Origin: Halalkalibacter urbisdiaboli
Lineage (GTDB): Bacteria; Bacillota; Bacilli; Bacillales; Bacillaceae_D
Assembly (NCBI RefSeq): GCF_002156385.1
Contig: NZ_MVJM01000003.1
Location: 855,504-919,503, forward strand
Length of the DNA stretch: 64,000 nt
Reading direction: 5' to 3'
Shown here: piece after piece, positions 44,185-53,076 of the stretch
Layout of the letters: each line of letters begins with the position of its first letter
Numbering within the stretch: position 1 is the first letter of the stretch
Program-made: the position numbers and the translations under genes
Notes under the pieces: generated by a model
Seen by the model: only the letters and a program-made list of their open reading frames with translations
The model's database searches: none
What the model was told of the DNA's origin: nothing

Positions 44185-44601
44185 TTAGTAGCTGATTGTC
44201 GCAGCGACGATTAAACCTACTAAAACCGACACGCCACCTAAAAATAATCCGACAGCAACATTACCGTTCTCAACCTCTTTTGCTAAATTTGTATTACGAG
44301 TAAATACATACTCAATTACAAGATGAAGCACAATTTGTACAATAATAGCGATTACGGCCCAAATGGCTAAATCAATTAAATTAATGGAATGACGAATCGC
44401 TGATTGTAATACAACAACAAGCCCAGTCATTTTCCCTAAAAGCTTAAGAGAAACGGCAATATTGCCTTGTTTTATAAGGGCACGCTCAGAGTAAGGGGTT
44501 ATAAATTTAAAAATATAGGTCCCAATTAAAAATAAAACTAATGACGTAGCTAGATAAATTAAAAAATGATCGAAGGTTTGCAAATAATACGAAATGTTCA
44601 T
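44185..44601 (-). CDS. DUF350 membrane protein (YjfL-like)
   Basis: A 138-residue protein with four membrane helices, starting MNISYYLQTFDHFLIYLATS. ERALIKQGNIAVSLKLLGK and NGNVAVGLFLGGVSVLVGLI are the two internal repeats of DUF350. It lies between the two ATP-grasp genes and overlaps the end of the upstream one by 4 bp (ATG/stop overlap). Confidence 0.85.
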   Translation of the reverse strand: MNISYYLQTFDHFLIYLATSLVLFLIGTYIFKFITPYSERALIKQGNIAVSLKLLGKMTGLVVVLQSAIRHSINLIDLAIWAVIAIIVQIVLHLVIEYVFTRNTNLAKEVENGNVAVGLFLGGVSVLVGLIVAATISY

Positions 44602-45860
44602 GTTATTGCTCCTTTCACTCCACAAGGTAAGAAATAGGATAAGTTATTTGTAATTTTGTCGCCTGCTCTAAAGCCAAAGGCACTGGGTTTTTCATTAATT
44701 ATAAAGCTACCAATTAATAAGTATGATTTCTTCTGTCCGTTTTCTGTTTTTACCATTTTTTCGGGAAGGTCAACATATTTTTGATAAACCTTCAAATAAT
44801 GTTGATACGATTCCCCTTGGGTGACAACAGCTTTACCAGCGTCCTTCACCTCGACCGTATTCCCCTCTCGCCCAAAAACAGGCTTTGAAACATACACCTC
44901 GTTTTTTTCGATAAAAGGATCTTCATCTAAATAGGTCGGTAAAAAATATCGGCGAATACTTTCTCTATCTTTTTCAGTAAAATATGAGTGTTGAGCTTCC
45001 ATCATCCCCCAAATCAGAGCCATAACAGCCTTGCTTTGCATCAAAAATGCCGAAACAGGGTTGAGCATGCCGACTGCTCGTGCTTGAACAAGCTTCATAA
45101 ATTCAATCCCAATTGGAAACTGATCCTCTATGATATCGTCTAGTAACGCTTCTAATGGATATGTATGCCGGTATACAATTGAGATCCGTTTACCTGTTGG
45201 ATCATACACCCCTTTATTTGAGCCTTCTGAGATAATTTGTAGCTGATGTAAAGGGACAAATGCTGAATCTTTAATTTGGGCGACCTTCATTAAAAACTTC
45301 ATGGTTTCACGGTCTTCAATATCTTCTTCATGAGCAGTAAAGACAACGTAAGGATGATTGGATACTCCAATTGTTTTCGCACAATGGTAGACACTGTTGC
45401 GAATAGCTCTTCCTAACTCTTCAACTTCTCCATCATTTGGGTCCTGTAACTCGAAATGCTTACAGACTAAACTGTTAATTTCAAAGAGTTCTCGGATAAA
45501 AGTAGGAGTGTCTGAGTTAAATTCAATTACTTTTAGACCCTCTTTTGTTTTTACAAAATCAAAGCGTCCAATAACCGTTTCATATGGCAGAAGCTTCATT
45601 CGTAAAAACGGAAAAGCTTGCTTAGGAAAGCCTAATTGTTCCAGTGTTTCATCAGGTGCTTGCTGGCAAACCTGATTTATTTTTTTGAAGATTGAATAGA
45701 CTTCCTTTGTTGCTTTTCTTATTTCAGTAACTTCTGAATGTTCAATTTCAAGACAATCAAATAAAGCGTACTCCTGATTATAAAGCCGGTCCCAAAAGTC
45801 AGTGATTTTATTATAAAAATGATTTCGAGCTTGCTTATGGTTACCCTCCAAAGCTACCAC
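44598..45860 (-). CDS. Glutathionylspermidine synthase-like ATP-grasp protein (2)
   Basis: About 420 residues, related to 42919-44160. Family motifs are FDFVKTKEGLKVIEFNSDTP near 105, FLMQSKAVMALIWGMM near 285 and KPVFGREGNTVEVKD near 335. The start is uncertain: GTG at 45860 or TTG at 45851 both lie inside the end of the upstream lipoprotein gene, suggesting coupling. Its role is probably a peptide- or amine-ligating step acting with the DUF350 protein. Confidence 0.8.
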   Translation of the reverse strand: MVALEGNHKQARNHFYNKITDFWDRLYNQEYALFDCLEIEHSEVTEIRKATKEVYSIFKKINQVCQQAPDETLEQLGFPKQAFPFLRMKLLPYETVIGRFDFVKTKEGLKVIEFNSDTPTFIRELFEINSLVCKHFELQDPNDGEVEELGRAIRNSVYHCAKTIGVSNHPYVVFTAHEEDIEDRETMKFLMKVAQIKDSAFVPLHQLQIISEGSNKGVYDPTGKRISIVYRHTYPLEALLDDIIEDQFPIGIEFMKLVQARAVGMLNPVSAFLMQSKAVMALIWGMMEAQHSYFTEKDRESIRRYFLPTYLDEDPFIEKNEVYVSKPVFGREGNTVEVKDAGKAVVTQGESYQHYLKVYQKYVDLPEKMVKTENGQKKSYLLIGSFIINEKPSAFGFRAGDKITNNLSYFLPCGVKGAIT

Positions 45861-46329
45861 CGCCCCCCATTCCGGAACGAGGGTTAGATCCTGGTGATGT
45901 TGATGGATTTTTTGATGGATTTGTAGTAGTTGTATCTTTATTACCGGTGTTCGGATTAGGCTGTGTGACATTTTTCTTTTCTCGATTTACCGTACCGCTG
46001 CCAGTTTTTCCTCCCATCGCACGACCAGCCATAAAAGCAGCAATTGTTGGAAACCAGCTCCCACCATAATAATAATGACCATGATGTTCCGAACCTTCCT
46101 CTGCACATTGATAGCCCTCTGCTTCTTCATCCCACTTCCACGTATCGCAGTCAGCTTCCTCGGGGGAAGGTGGTAATTCTTCGGGAGCAGCAGAGTTTGT
46201 CGGGGCCTCTTCAACAGGTACAGAAAATAAAGGGTCATTTGATGCTGTTGAGCAGGCTGTTAAACTAGTCAGAGCAAAACTAGTTCCAATTACGCCTTTA
46301 AGTAATTGATCTGTTTTAGGCTTTTTCAT
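45841..46329 (-). CDS. Lipoprotein of DUF1190/YgiB-like type
   Basis: A 162-residue protein starting MKKPKTDQLLKGVIGTSFAL, with a possible lipobox SLTAC (C26). The middle DCDTWKWDEEAEGYQCAEEG carries a cysteine pair, followed by HHGHYYYGGSWFPTIAAFM. The tail is Asn/Thr/Gly-rich and ends GGGGSFGG. YgiB of Escherichia coli has the same plan and neighbours an ATP-grasp gene, as here. It is the first gene of the cluster. Confidence 0.65.
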   Translation of the reverse strand: MKKPKTDQLLKGVIGTSFALTSLTACSTASNDPLFSVPVEEAPTNSAAPEELPPSPEEADCDTWKWDEEAEGYQCAEEGSEHHGHYYYGGSWFPTIAAFMAGRAMGGKTGSGTVNREKKNVTQPNPNTGNKDTTTTNPSKNPSTSPGSNPRSGMGGGGSFGG

Positions 46330-46423
46330 ATTAACACCTCCATTTTTTTATTTACGAACCAAAAGTTATAAAGTTTCATATTGCTCAAGTGGTGTCACGC
46401 TTTCTCTATGTTAACATAAAAGA

Positions 46424-47458
46424 CTAACTATTTTTACCAAGTGTTTCGTTTATTTGAGCGTTTTTCCAAAATGAGATAAGGTTTCTGTCCTCATCAGATG
46501 TTTGTTTAATTGATGCTGTTTTAACGATCTGTTCATAAAGGATGGACTCATTGTTCACACCTTCGCAATATTGATTAAGAAAATGGACAAATACGTCAAG
46601 TCTTCTGAGTTGGATTAATAATGGAATAGCCTCAATTTCGGCATTAGATAACGTAACAACCGATGAGAACCCTGAAATGAACGCTTTTGCTTTTTCCATA
46701 TCAATCCCTTTGACATCAACAAATAGTTCTGCAAGACACACCGCGGGTTCCATAGCACGTAAATCATAAGTAGCAAACTCAAAATCCAAAAATGCTGTTA
46801 TGCGGTTAGATTCAGCTAAACTATTCGATGCATTAATATCACCGTGAATGAGTTGATGTGGAAGGCTTTTCAATTGTGATAATGAATGTTGTAGGTTAAG
46901 AAACTGCTCTGCTATCCATTTAAGTTCATCCTCAATTGTTATAAATGTTGATGGCGGATCTGTACACCAGTTAATCACCGAATCAATTGAATAATGCTTG
47001 TACGCCTCCCCAATCTCATAGTACGGTTTATATGAACAAGGTTGTTCGATTAAGGTATCTTTCAACAAACCGACTAAATGTCCAACCTGTTGACCATAAG
47101 AAATGAGCAGTGATTCATTTTGAAGTAAGGGATTTTTTCCTTCAATAAAGGTATACACGCAGGCAATTTTATTAGTATCTTTTGTTCGGACATATGTTGT
47201 TTCACCATTCAGAGTAAACAACGGAACGGGAATCTGAAAATACGGCTTAGCAAATTTGTTGAGCTTTGAAAGGACTTCGTGTTCGAATTTCACTTTTGCT
47301 TCATCATTATGCGTTTCATATACGCGTAATAAATACGTGTTCATACCAACGTTCACGTATCGTGTTGTATTATTGTAGCCGCTTGGTCCAAAAAATACAG
47401 ACCAGGTTGTTTGAGTAAAATAATGTCCTAAAATATCGTCAATTGTTTCAGTTAACAT
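46424..47458 (-). CDS. Phosphotransferase of the APH/choline kinase family
   Basis: A 344-residue small-molecule kinase. The catalytic loop is QLIHGDINASNSLAE near 208 with ITAFLDFEFATYD near 225 as the metal-binding motif. The family includes homoserine kinase II and aminoglycoside phosphotransferases; the substrate cannot be told. It stands alone, divergent from the nfo-like gene. Confidence 0.75.
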   Translation of the reverse strand: MLTETIDDILGHYFTQTTWSVFFGPSGYNNTTRYVNVGMNTYLLRVYETHNDEAKVKFEHEVLSKLNKFAKPYFQIPVPLFTLNGETTYVRTKDTNKIACVYTFIEGKNPLLQNESLLISYGQQVGHLVGLLKDTLIEQPCSYKPYYEIGEAYKHYSIDSVINWCTDPPSTFITIEDELKWIAEQFLNLQHSLSQLKSLPHQLIHGDINASNSLAESNRITAFLDFEFATYDLRAMEPAVCLAELFVDVKGIDMEKAKAFISGFSSVVTLSNAEIEAIPLLIQLRRLDVFVHFLNQYCEGVNNESILYEQIVKTASIKQTSDEDRNLISFWKNAQINETLGKNS

Positions 47459-47553
47459 GTCGTGCTCCTTTGAATGAGAATCTGCTTTTGTAAAACAATA
47501 TAAAAATGTATCTTTAGTATAATCGTTCGAGATGAAAAAAGCAGGTGAAATGT

Positions 47554-48393
47554 ATGTATATTGGAAGTCATGTTAGTATTAAACATGGATATCTTCATGC
47601 CGCTAAAGCAACACACGCATTAGGGGGAAAAGCATTTCAATACTTTCCTAAAAACCCTAGAAGCTTAATGGTAAAGGAATTTTCCCATGATGATGCATCA
47701 GCGTGTTTGACGTTTTGTAAGGAGCAACAAATTAAGAGTGTCGCTCATACGCCTTACCCTACGAAGTTGATTCCAGATAAACGAGAAATAGAAGACAGAA
47801 TCATTGATTCAATCCTCAATGATTTACACATTGCTGAGGCGTGTGGCTCGGTTGGAATTGTTGTTCATTTCGGTACGACTAAAACCATTGAAATTATAGA
47901 AGCCTATCAAAAGATGATTGAGATGTTAAATCGAGTTTTAGCCCAATGGGATGGTCAAGCCAAATTGTTGATCGAGAACAATGCAGGTGGAACAAATATG
48001 GGGATTACACTTGAGGAAATGGTTCAAGTACGTGAGCTTACTGACGATCCTAGCAAGATTGGCTTCTGCTTTGATACTTGTCATGCATTTGCAAGTGGAT
48101 TATGGAATGGCGAGGATTGGATTCAAGTAGTTGAAAAAGGAGAAGAACTTGGCTATTTTGAGCATTTAGAAGTGATTCATATGAATAATTCAAAATATCC
48201 TTTTCGTTCCAGAAAAGACCGTCATGCAAATCTTACGAAGGGACATATTTCCCCTGAGCAAATTCAAATGCTTATACATTCTAAAGCATTAAAGAATAAA
48301 CTCGTTATATTAGAAACACCAAAAGATGAGGGAATTACCCATCAAGACGAAATTTCATTGCTTAATAAATGGTCATTCGGGGGCCAAATGTAA
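47554..48393 (+). CDS. nfo: Endonuclease IV-type apurinic/apyrimidinic endonuclease
   Basis: Cleaves DNA 5' to abasic sites. The 279-residue TIM-barrel protein has the zinc-binding motifs of AP endonuclease family 2: GSHVSIKHGYLHAAKATHAL at the start, HTPYPTKL near 65, IVVHFGTT near 105, LIENNAGG near 142, GFCFDTCHAFASG near 172, HMNNSKYPFRSRKDRHAN near 212 and ILETPKDEG near 255. The ATG at 47554 follows CAGGTGAAATGT. Confidence 0.85.
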   Translation: MYIGSHVSIKHGYLHAAKATHALGGKAFQYFPKNPRSLMVKEFSHDDASACLTFCKEQQIKSVAHTPYPTKLIPDKREIEDRIIDSILNDLHIAEACGSVGIVVHFGTTKTIEIIEAYQKMIEMLNRVLAQWDGQAKLLIENNAGGTNMGITLEEMVQVRELTDDPSKIGFCFDTCHAFASGLWNGEDWIQVVEKGEELGYFEHLEVIHMNNSKYPFRSRKDRHANLTKGHISPEQIQMLIHSKALKNKLVILETPKDEGITHQDEISLLNKWSFGGQM

Positions 48394-48415
48394 CATCTAC
48401 TTCTGGTCCCCTCTT

Positions 48416-49057
48416 TTACATATCTAATTTCCCTTTAAATTTACGACGCAAAATCAGTGGAATTAGGATTAAAATAATAAACATGAGAATTGCCAGAATA
48501 ATGGTAAGTGGATTTTGCTCAACAAAGCTTGCTCCAAGCAAGTTATAAGCAATCGTCCCAGGAATAATCCCAAAAAATGTAGCGAAAAAGTATGGTTTAA
48601 ACCTCACGTTTGAAAATCCCGAAACATAACTAATTAAGTCAAAATTAATGACTGGCATTAATCGAAGCGCGAGAATGTAAAGAAAACCTCGAACTTTTAA
48701 TTGGCTTTCAATAGTTTCTGCAACACCTGTCCATTTTTTCTTCATAAATCGAGAACTCACCTTTCTTGCTACAAAGAAAGAAAAAATAGCCCCACTCGTT
48801 GCACCGATTAAAGCAAAAATGATTCCAAACGTAACCCCGAAGGCTAGTCCACCAACAATGGTAAAAATGGATGCAGGAAATAAAATGAGCGGTCTTATCG
48901 TATATAGCACAATATAAAAGAGTGGTGCAAACCAACCGAAGGATAAAATCCAATTTCGAAATTCATCTGGATCAATATCCAAGAAAGTCAAATTAGTCCA
49001 TAATAATATTAGAACAACGATGAGAGCACCGATTCCCCTAGTTATTATTTTTTTCAT
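48416..49057 (-). CDS. TVP38/TMEM64-family membrane protein
   Basis: A 213-residue DedA-superfamily protein with five or six membrane segments. FPASIFTIVGGLAFGVTFGI and SGAIFSFFVARKVSSRF, then RLMPVINFDLISYVSG, are signatures of the SNARE-associated/TVP38 domain. The ATG at 49057 follows GGGGGGCAATTTG; the longer frame has no site. Lipid scrambling or envelope upkeep is the likely role. Confidence 0.8.
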   Translation of the reverse strand: MKKIITRGIGALIVVLILLWTNLTFLDIDPDEFRNWILSFGWFAPLFYIVLYTIRPLILFPASIFTIVGGLAFGVTFGIIFALIGATSGAIFSFFVARKVSSRFMKKKWTGVAETIESQLKVRGFLYILALRLMPVINFDLISYVSGFSNVRFKPYFFATFFGIIPGTIAYNLLGASFVEQNPLTIILAILMFIILILIPLILRRKFKGKLDM

Positions 49058-49216
49058 CAAATTGCCCCCCCTTTCCTTATACTTGTTTATTCCCTTATCC
49101 CATTTTATAAAACATTGGTTTAAAAAGAAAAGTTCACTTTTTTTCAACGGATACTTCTACATCTAAGAAAAACAATCTGTTATCATATATTCAAAGGGAT
49201 TGAAAGGAAGCAAATA

Positions 49217-49915
49217 ATGGAAAGTACACTTCATGAACATCTTAAAGTTCAGTCACTATATTGGCTTAAGGACAAAATGGTCGACCTCTGTGCCAATGAA
49301 GTAAAATTGTTTTTTCGCCGAAAACAAGTAAAGGCTGACGCAGTGGGGATTAATATAAAAAGAAAAGAATCCCGAATTATAGAGGTCAAGGTTTCACGTG
49401 CCGACTTTTTAAGGGATAGTGTTCTACATGAACCCTATGGCTATCATGCGCTTGCCGATTATGCCTACTTAATGACTCCAGTTGGACTTTTACAGTTAGA
49501 AGAAGTACCAAAAGGCTATGGTTTACTTGAAATGGACGAATACGATAATATTACCGTAAAACGGAATCCAACGAGAAATCCTAATCCGATTCTTACATTT
49601 GATACTCTTATTAAACGAACAGGGCGTGCGGCTACTAATGCTGTATTATTTCAGGAGTTATCAAAGGAGACAAAGGATTTAACGAAAGGGACTTTTTCAA
49701 ACGGGGCTAAGGTTCACCTTATTAACGCGACTTGTCCTGCTTGTAAAAAACGGAAACAATATTTAGTTCGGAGTAACCAGTCTGAGGTCACATGTAAAGC
49801 ACGAGCTTGTAAACAAATGATTCCACTGAATAAAGCGCGCGTTCATTTCATAACCGCTTATAACAAAACGTTTTTCAAACAATTAACAGCGTTAATGGAT
49901 GAAGAGATTGATTAA
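49217..49915 (+). CDS. MmcB-like putative nuclease with a C-terminal zinc ribbon
   Basis: A 232-residue protein. The N-terminal part carries KADAVGINIKRKESRIIEVK, a PD-(D/E)xK-type active site (D41, E57 and K59) as in MmcB-like DNA repair proteins. The C-terminal part has four cysteines in ATCPACKKRKQYL and VTCKARACKQ, a zinc-ribbon pattern. A DNA-repair or DNA-end processing role is plausible. It is a single gene following AAAGGAAGCAAATA. Confidence 0.65.
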   Translation: MESTLHEHLKVQSLYWLKDKMVDLCANEVKLFFRRKQVKADAVGINIKRKESRIIEVKVSRADFLRDSVLHEPYGYHALADYAYLMTPVGLLQLEEVPKGYGLLEMDEYDNITVKRNPTRNPNPILTFDTLIKRTGRAATNAVLFQELSKETKDLTKGTFSNGAKVHLINATCPACKKRKQYLVRSNQSEVTCKARACKQMIPLNKARVHFITAYNKTFFKQLTALMDEEID

Positions 49916-49981
49916 TGAAGGTCGTTAGAGTACATACTATAACTGCTTCAGAAAATCCATTCCAAACCATGAGGTGATTTG

Positions 49982-50134
49982 ATGAGTTATAAAGATCAAT
50001 TGGATCAGCATTCTCAACTGTTTCACCATAATTGGACGAGACCTAAGCGTACGGGATCGCAAGTAAATGGTCACACGGAGATGTCCAAATCGACCTTAAT
50101 TCTTAGATCAAACGCGAAGGCTCATAGATGGTAA
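49982..50134 (+). CDS. YpzG-like small protein
   Basis: A 50-residue basic protein: MSYKDQLDQHSQLFHHNWTR, PKRTGSQVNGHTEMSKST and LILRSNAKAHRW. The central HNWTRPKR.GSQVNG pattern is that of the Bacillus YpzG family. GAGGTGATTTG precedes the ATG and a terminator follows. The function is unknown; it is probably sporulation-linked. Confidence 0.65.
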   Translation: MSYKDQLDQHSQLFHHNWTRPKRTGSQVNGHTEMSKSTLILRSNAKAHRW

Positions 50135-50160
50135 GGATTACTGAGCATCACAGAATATAA

Positions 50161-50197
50161 AAAGAAAGAAGGCATTATGTCTTCTTTCTTTTTTTGT
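50161..50197. terminator. Terminator between YpzG-like gene and aldo/keto reductase
   Basis: AAAGAAAGAAGGC pairs with GTCTTCTTTCTTT and is followed by a T run; A-rich on the other side, so bidirectional. Confidence 0.85.
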
Positions 50198-50206
50198 TCG
50201 ACGTTT

Positions 50207-51181
50207 TTACCTTAAAGGGGCAAAATTCTTTACTTGATTAAGAATCTGCTCTATTTCAGTTAAAACACCTTGTGAAAGGTTTAATTCTGTTGCTTGCACG
50301 TTTTCCTCGATCTGTTCTGGGCGACTTGCCCCAATTAAAGCTGAGCTAACTCCTGTGTGGCGCAGTACCCATGCTAGTGAAAGCTGAGAGAGCGTTACAC
50401 CTAACTCACTTGCAACGTTTTCTAATTGTTGAACACACTGCAGGACATCATCTTGTAAGTAGCTTGTAATAACATTATTCACTTGATTATTTGCGGCACG
50501 GCTATTCTTAGGGATTTCAATTCCTGGCTTATATTTACCTGTGAGCACCCCTTGAGCTAAAGGTGAGAAAACAATTTGTCCAAGGCCAACCTGCTCACTA
50601 ACCGGCAATACTTCCTCCTCAATATAGCGTTCAAACATATTATATATTGGTTGATTAGCTATGAACGAACGTAGGTTTCGTTTTTCTGTAATATGAACCG
50701 CATCTGTTATTTGTGCAGCGCTCCATTCACTTACTCCTGCATAAAGTATCTTACCTTGGGCAACGAGGTCATCAAGTGCTCGTAATGTTTCCTCGACCGG
50801 TGTTTCATTGTCATAGCGGTGACAAAAATATAAATCAATATAGTCAACACCAAGCCGCTTCAAGCTAGCCTCACATTGTTCAACTATATGTTTTCTTGAA
50901 AGCCCCCGCTCATTTGGCCCCTCACCCATCGGAAAAAAGACTTTTGTTGATAATACATAGCTTGACCGAGAAAATGGTTTTAACGCAGAGCCTAATGCTT
51001 CTTCCCCTGCCCCTCGGTTATACGCATTGGCCGTATCGAAGAACGTAATCCCTAAATCAAATGCTTTTTTGATACAAGCGTTCGCAGCCTCCTGTTCAGC
51101 TACCGTACCATATGTAAGCCAACTTCCTAGTCCGATTTCACTTACCTTTAACCCACTTTGTCCAACTCGTCTGTATTTCAT
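50207..51181 (-). CDS. Aldo/keto reductase
   Basis: NADPH-dependent carbonyl reductase of 324 residues, closest in style to the voltage-gated K+ channel beta-subunit group. The catalytic tetrad is visible: D in TFFDTANAYNRGAGEEALG near 48, Y53, K79 in VLSTKVFFP and H in YFCHRYDNE near 120. QIVFSPLAQGVLTGKY near 210 and ALIGASRPEQIEENV near 285 bind the cofactor. The substrate is unknown. Confidence 0.85.
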   Translation of the reverse strand: MKYRRVGQSGLKVSEIGLGSWLTYGTVAEQEAANACIKKAFDLGITFFDTANAYNRGAGEEALGSALKPFSRSSYVLSTKVFFPMGEGPNERGLSRKHIVEQCEASLKRLGVDYIDLYFCHRYDNETPVEETLRALDDLVAQGKILYAGVSEWSAAQITDAVHITEKRNLRSFIANQPIYNMFERYIEEEVLPVSEQVGLGQIVFSPLAQGVLTGKYKPGIEIPKNSRAANNQVNNVITSYLQDDVLQCVQQLENVASELGVTLSQLSLAWVLRHTGVSSALIGASRPEQIEENVQATELNLSQGVLTEIEQILNQVKNFAPLR

Positions 51182-51314
51182 CTTACCTATCCCCTCTAAT
51201 TAAATATATAAATTGAATTACATTTATATTAACATATTCGTGATATGTTTCGTATTCTCCTGTCAAGTCGAACATTATTATCCCGCTTGGAATCATGATC
51301 CAAGCGGGATAAAT

Positions 51315-51470
51315 TTAAATTAGAAACGATAAGGCGATAATACAAATCGAAGCATGGTAGAGAAGATCTAAAACATTATTTCGGAAACTTTTAAATATTG
51401 TGATTGCCCTGTAGCCCGAGCGAATGACAATAATAACTAATGCTATTTGAATAAGTATAGCCGGAATCAT
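51315..51470 (-). CDS. Small membrane protein, 51 residues
   Basis: Starts MIPAILIQIALVIIVIRSGY and has a second hydrophobic segment near the end (ICIIALSFLI). AAAGGGAGGCGATGTT precedes the ATG. Two short transmembrane helices are likely. No family was recognised. Confidence 0.6.
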   Translation of the reverse strand: MIPAILIQIALVIIVIRSGYRAITIFKSFRNNVLDLLYHASICIIALSFLI

Positions 51471-51605
51471 AACATCGCCTCCCTTTATTCTAAATCTATG
51501 ATCGAATATGAGCTTCTAGACTACTATATGTTTGTCACGTATTGGATTCAAATGAGTACGATATTATAAAGGGTTTGAAAAATCCGAAAAATAGGGGTGA
51601 TAGCT

Positions 51606-51875
51606 TTGGCAAGGTATCGGAGGAAACCGGTAATTATTGAAGCTGTTATGTTATCAAGGACTATAACGATTGAAACTCCCGAAGGAACGTTAACAGGAAA
51701 GGCTGGGGATTATCTAATTACTGATGTAAATGGGGAGCAATATCCTTGTAAGGCAGATGTGTTTGAACAAACTTATGAGCGAGTAAAAGATCGAGAGGAT
51801 GTAAAGTTTGGCTTATGGCGTGCTTTAGCAAAAATCAAACGGAAAACAAAGGAAGTTCTAACAATAAAAGCTTGA
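51606..51875 (+). CDS. Small protein with phage-type PGDYL-like motif
   Basis: An 89-residue protein from TTG at 51606, after AGGGGTGATAGC. (M)ARYRRKPVIIEAVMLSRTIT and GKAGDYLITDVNGEQYPC, then KADVFEQTYERV, match a small family found in phages and Bacillus chromosomes. Here there is no phage context. The function is unknown. Confidence 0.6.
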   Translation: MARYRRKPVIIEAVMLSRTITIETPEGTLTGKAGDYLITDVNGEQYPCKADVFEQTYERVKDREDVKFGLWRALAKIKRKTKEVLTIKA

Positions 51876-51897
51876 ACCTCTTAGTAGTTCAAGCTTT
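51867..51897 (+). terminator. Terminator after 51606-51875
   Basis: AAAGCTTGAAC pairs with GTTCAAGCTTT around a 9-nt loop; it overlaps the stop codon. The T run is weak. Confidence 0.6.
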
Positions 51898-51989
51898 ACA
51901 AATTATAGAACTTTTGATAATAATGCCTTCGTTCTTACATGTTTGGGTTGCTCAAACAGTTCCACGTTTCCAGCCATTTCAGGATCAAG

Positions 51990-52024
51990 GGCTGAAAAAG
52001 GTTGGTTTTTACCTTTTTTCAGTG
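51990..52024. repeat. Fragment of the three-hairpin repeat, copy D
   Basis: CTGAAAAAGGT pairs with ACCTTTTTTCAG, matching the last hairpin of copies A and B. The rest of the interval 51898-52179 shows no gene. Confidence 0.5.
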
Positions 52025-52179
52025 ACCTCCTCTAACGGTACGTTTGCTGAATAACCGAATGGGTCAGCGTCTTGATAGCCAGATATTTTTACATACTTCA
52101 ACTAAGGTTTTACTTCGACTAATTTTAAAAATTTTCGAATTGTAATCCGTTTTTATTGCACATAGTATCTAGAATAAAG

Positions 52180-52213
52180 CAAAAAGAGATGTCACAACGA
52201 TGACATCTCTTTT
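52180..52213 (-). terminator. Terminator after the sugar isomerase/GH105 operon
   Basis: AAAGAGATGTCA pairs with TGACATCTCTTT around a 6-nt loop, with A and T runs at both sides. Confidence 0.9.
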
Positions 52214-52220
52214 TTGGAGT

Positions 52221-53057
52221 TTATGCTTGCTCATATTTTTCCTTTAAATACGCAATGCTTTCATCAATAAATGGTTCTATTTGGTCTTCCATTAAAAAGT
52301 TAATATGTGGCTTTCTATCTTTGATTAGTTTCATGACAAAATCATAGTTCAATAAACCTTTTCCAATCGGTACAACTTTAACCGAATTATCCTCAATAAC
52401 AAAATCCTTTACATGGATAATGGCAATTTTTTCACCAAACCATTCAAATGCTTTACTGAAGATCTCTTCTTGATTTTGATAATTATCAATCTTCATAAGA
52501 TTTACGGGATCAAATATGACTTGAAGGTTATTAGAATCAATTCGATCAAGAACTTTTTTCATTGTTTCGATCGAATGTATCGGATGCGTTAAAGCAGCTT
52601 CGAGACCTACAACGACTCCAAATTTTTCAGCTTCGGCTACTAGTTCACGAATTGTTTCTACGACCATATCCAATACTTCTTCTTTATGGTTTTCGGTTGT
52701 ATAACCAGCGCCGGGAATAATCGTTCCAGTCTCTGTTCCAATCACACTACAACCAAACTCTCTTGCATAACGGATATACTCTTTAAAGCGTTCAATCTCT
52801 TTTCTTCTTACATTTAAATCGGGGTGAACAGTATTAATATAGCAACCTAAAACTGCAATTTGTAAGTTGTTCTCTCGAAAGGTACGGCCGATATAATGAG
52901 CTAATCCAGGTGTGACTGTCCCAAGCTCGGTCCCAATATAATCAAAGGATTTAGGTAATGCTAACTGAACTGCGTGGAGACCTTTGCTTTTTACTTCTTG
53001 TACTAATTCTTCAACACTATGTTTATTAATATCATGAGCGCGTACTCCTAAGTTCAT
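52221..53057 (-). CDS. Sugar phosphate isomerase/epimerase family protein
   Basis: A 278-residue TIM-barrel protein of the xylose isomerase-like/AP endonuclease 2 superfamily. GLEAALTHPIHSIETM near 152, IFDPVNLMKIDN near 185, IIHVKDFVIEDN near 213 and FLMEDQIEPFIDE near 255 supply the usual metal-binding residues. It lies 19 bp after the GH105 gene and probably processes the released sugar. The exact substrate is unknown. Confidence 0.75.
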   Translation of the reverse strand: MNLGVRAHDINKHSVEELVQEVKSKGLHAVQLALPKSFDYIGTELGTVTPGLAHYIGRTFRENNLQIAVLGCYINTVHPDLNVRRKEIERFKEYIRYAREFGCSVIGTETGTIIPGAGYTTENHKEEVLDMVVETIRELVAEAEKFGVVVGLEAALTHPIHSIETMKKVLDRIDSNNLQVIFDPVNLMKIDNYQNQEEIFSKAFEWFGEKIAIIHVKDFVIEDNSVKVVPIGKGLLNYDFVMKLIKDRKPHINFLMEDQIEPFIDESIAYLKEKYEQA

Positions 53058-53076
53058 ATCTCAATCTCCTTTCAAA

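Noticed and set aside
51606-51875. Prophage remnant based on the phage-type small protein
   Set aside because: No integrase, structural or lysis genes are nearby; the gene stands alone.
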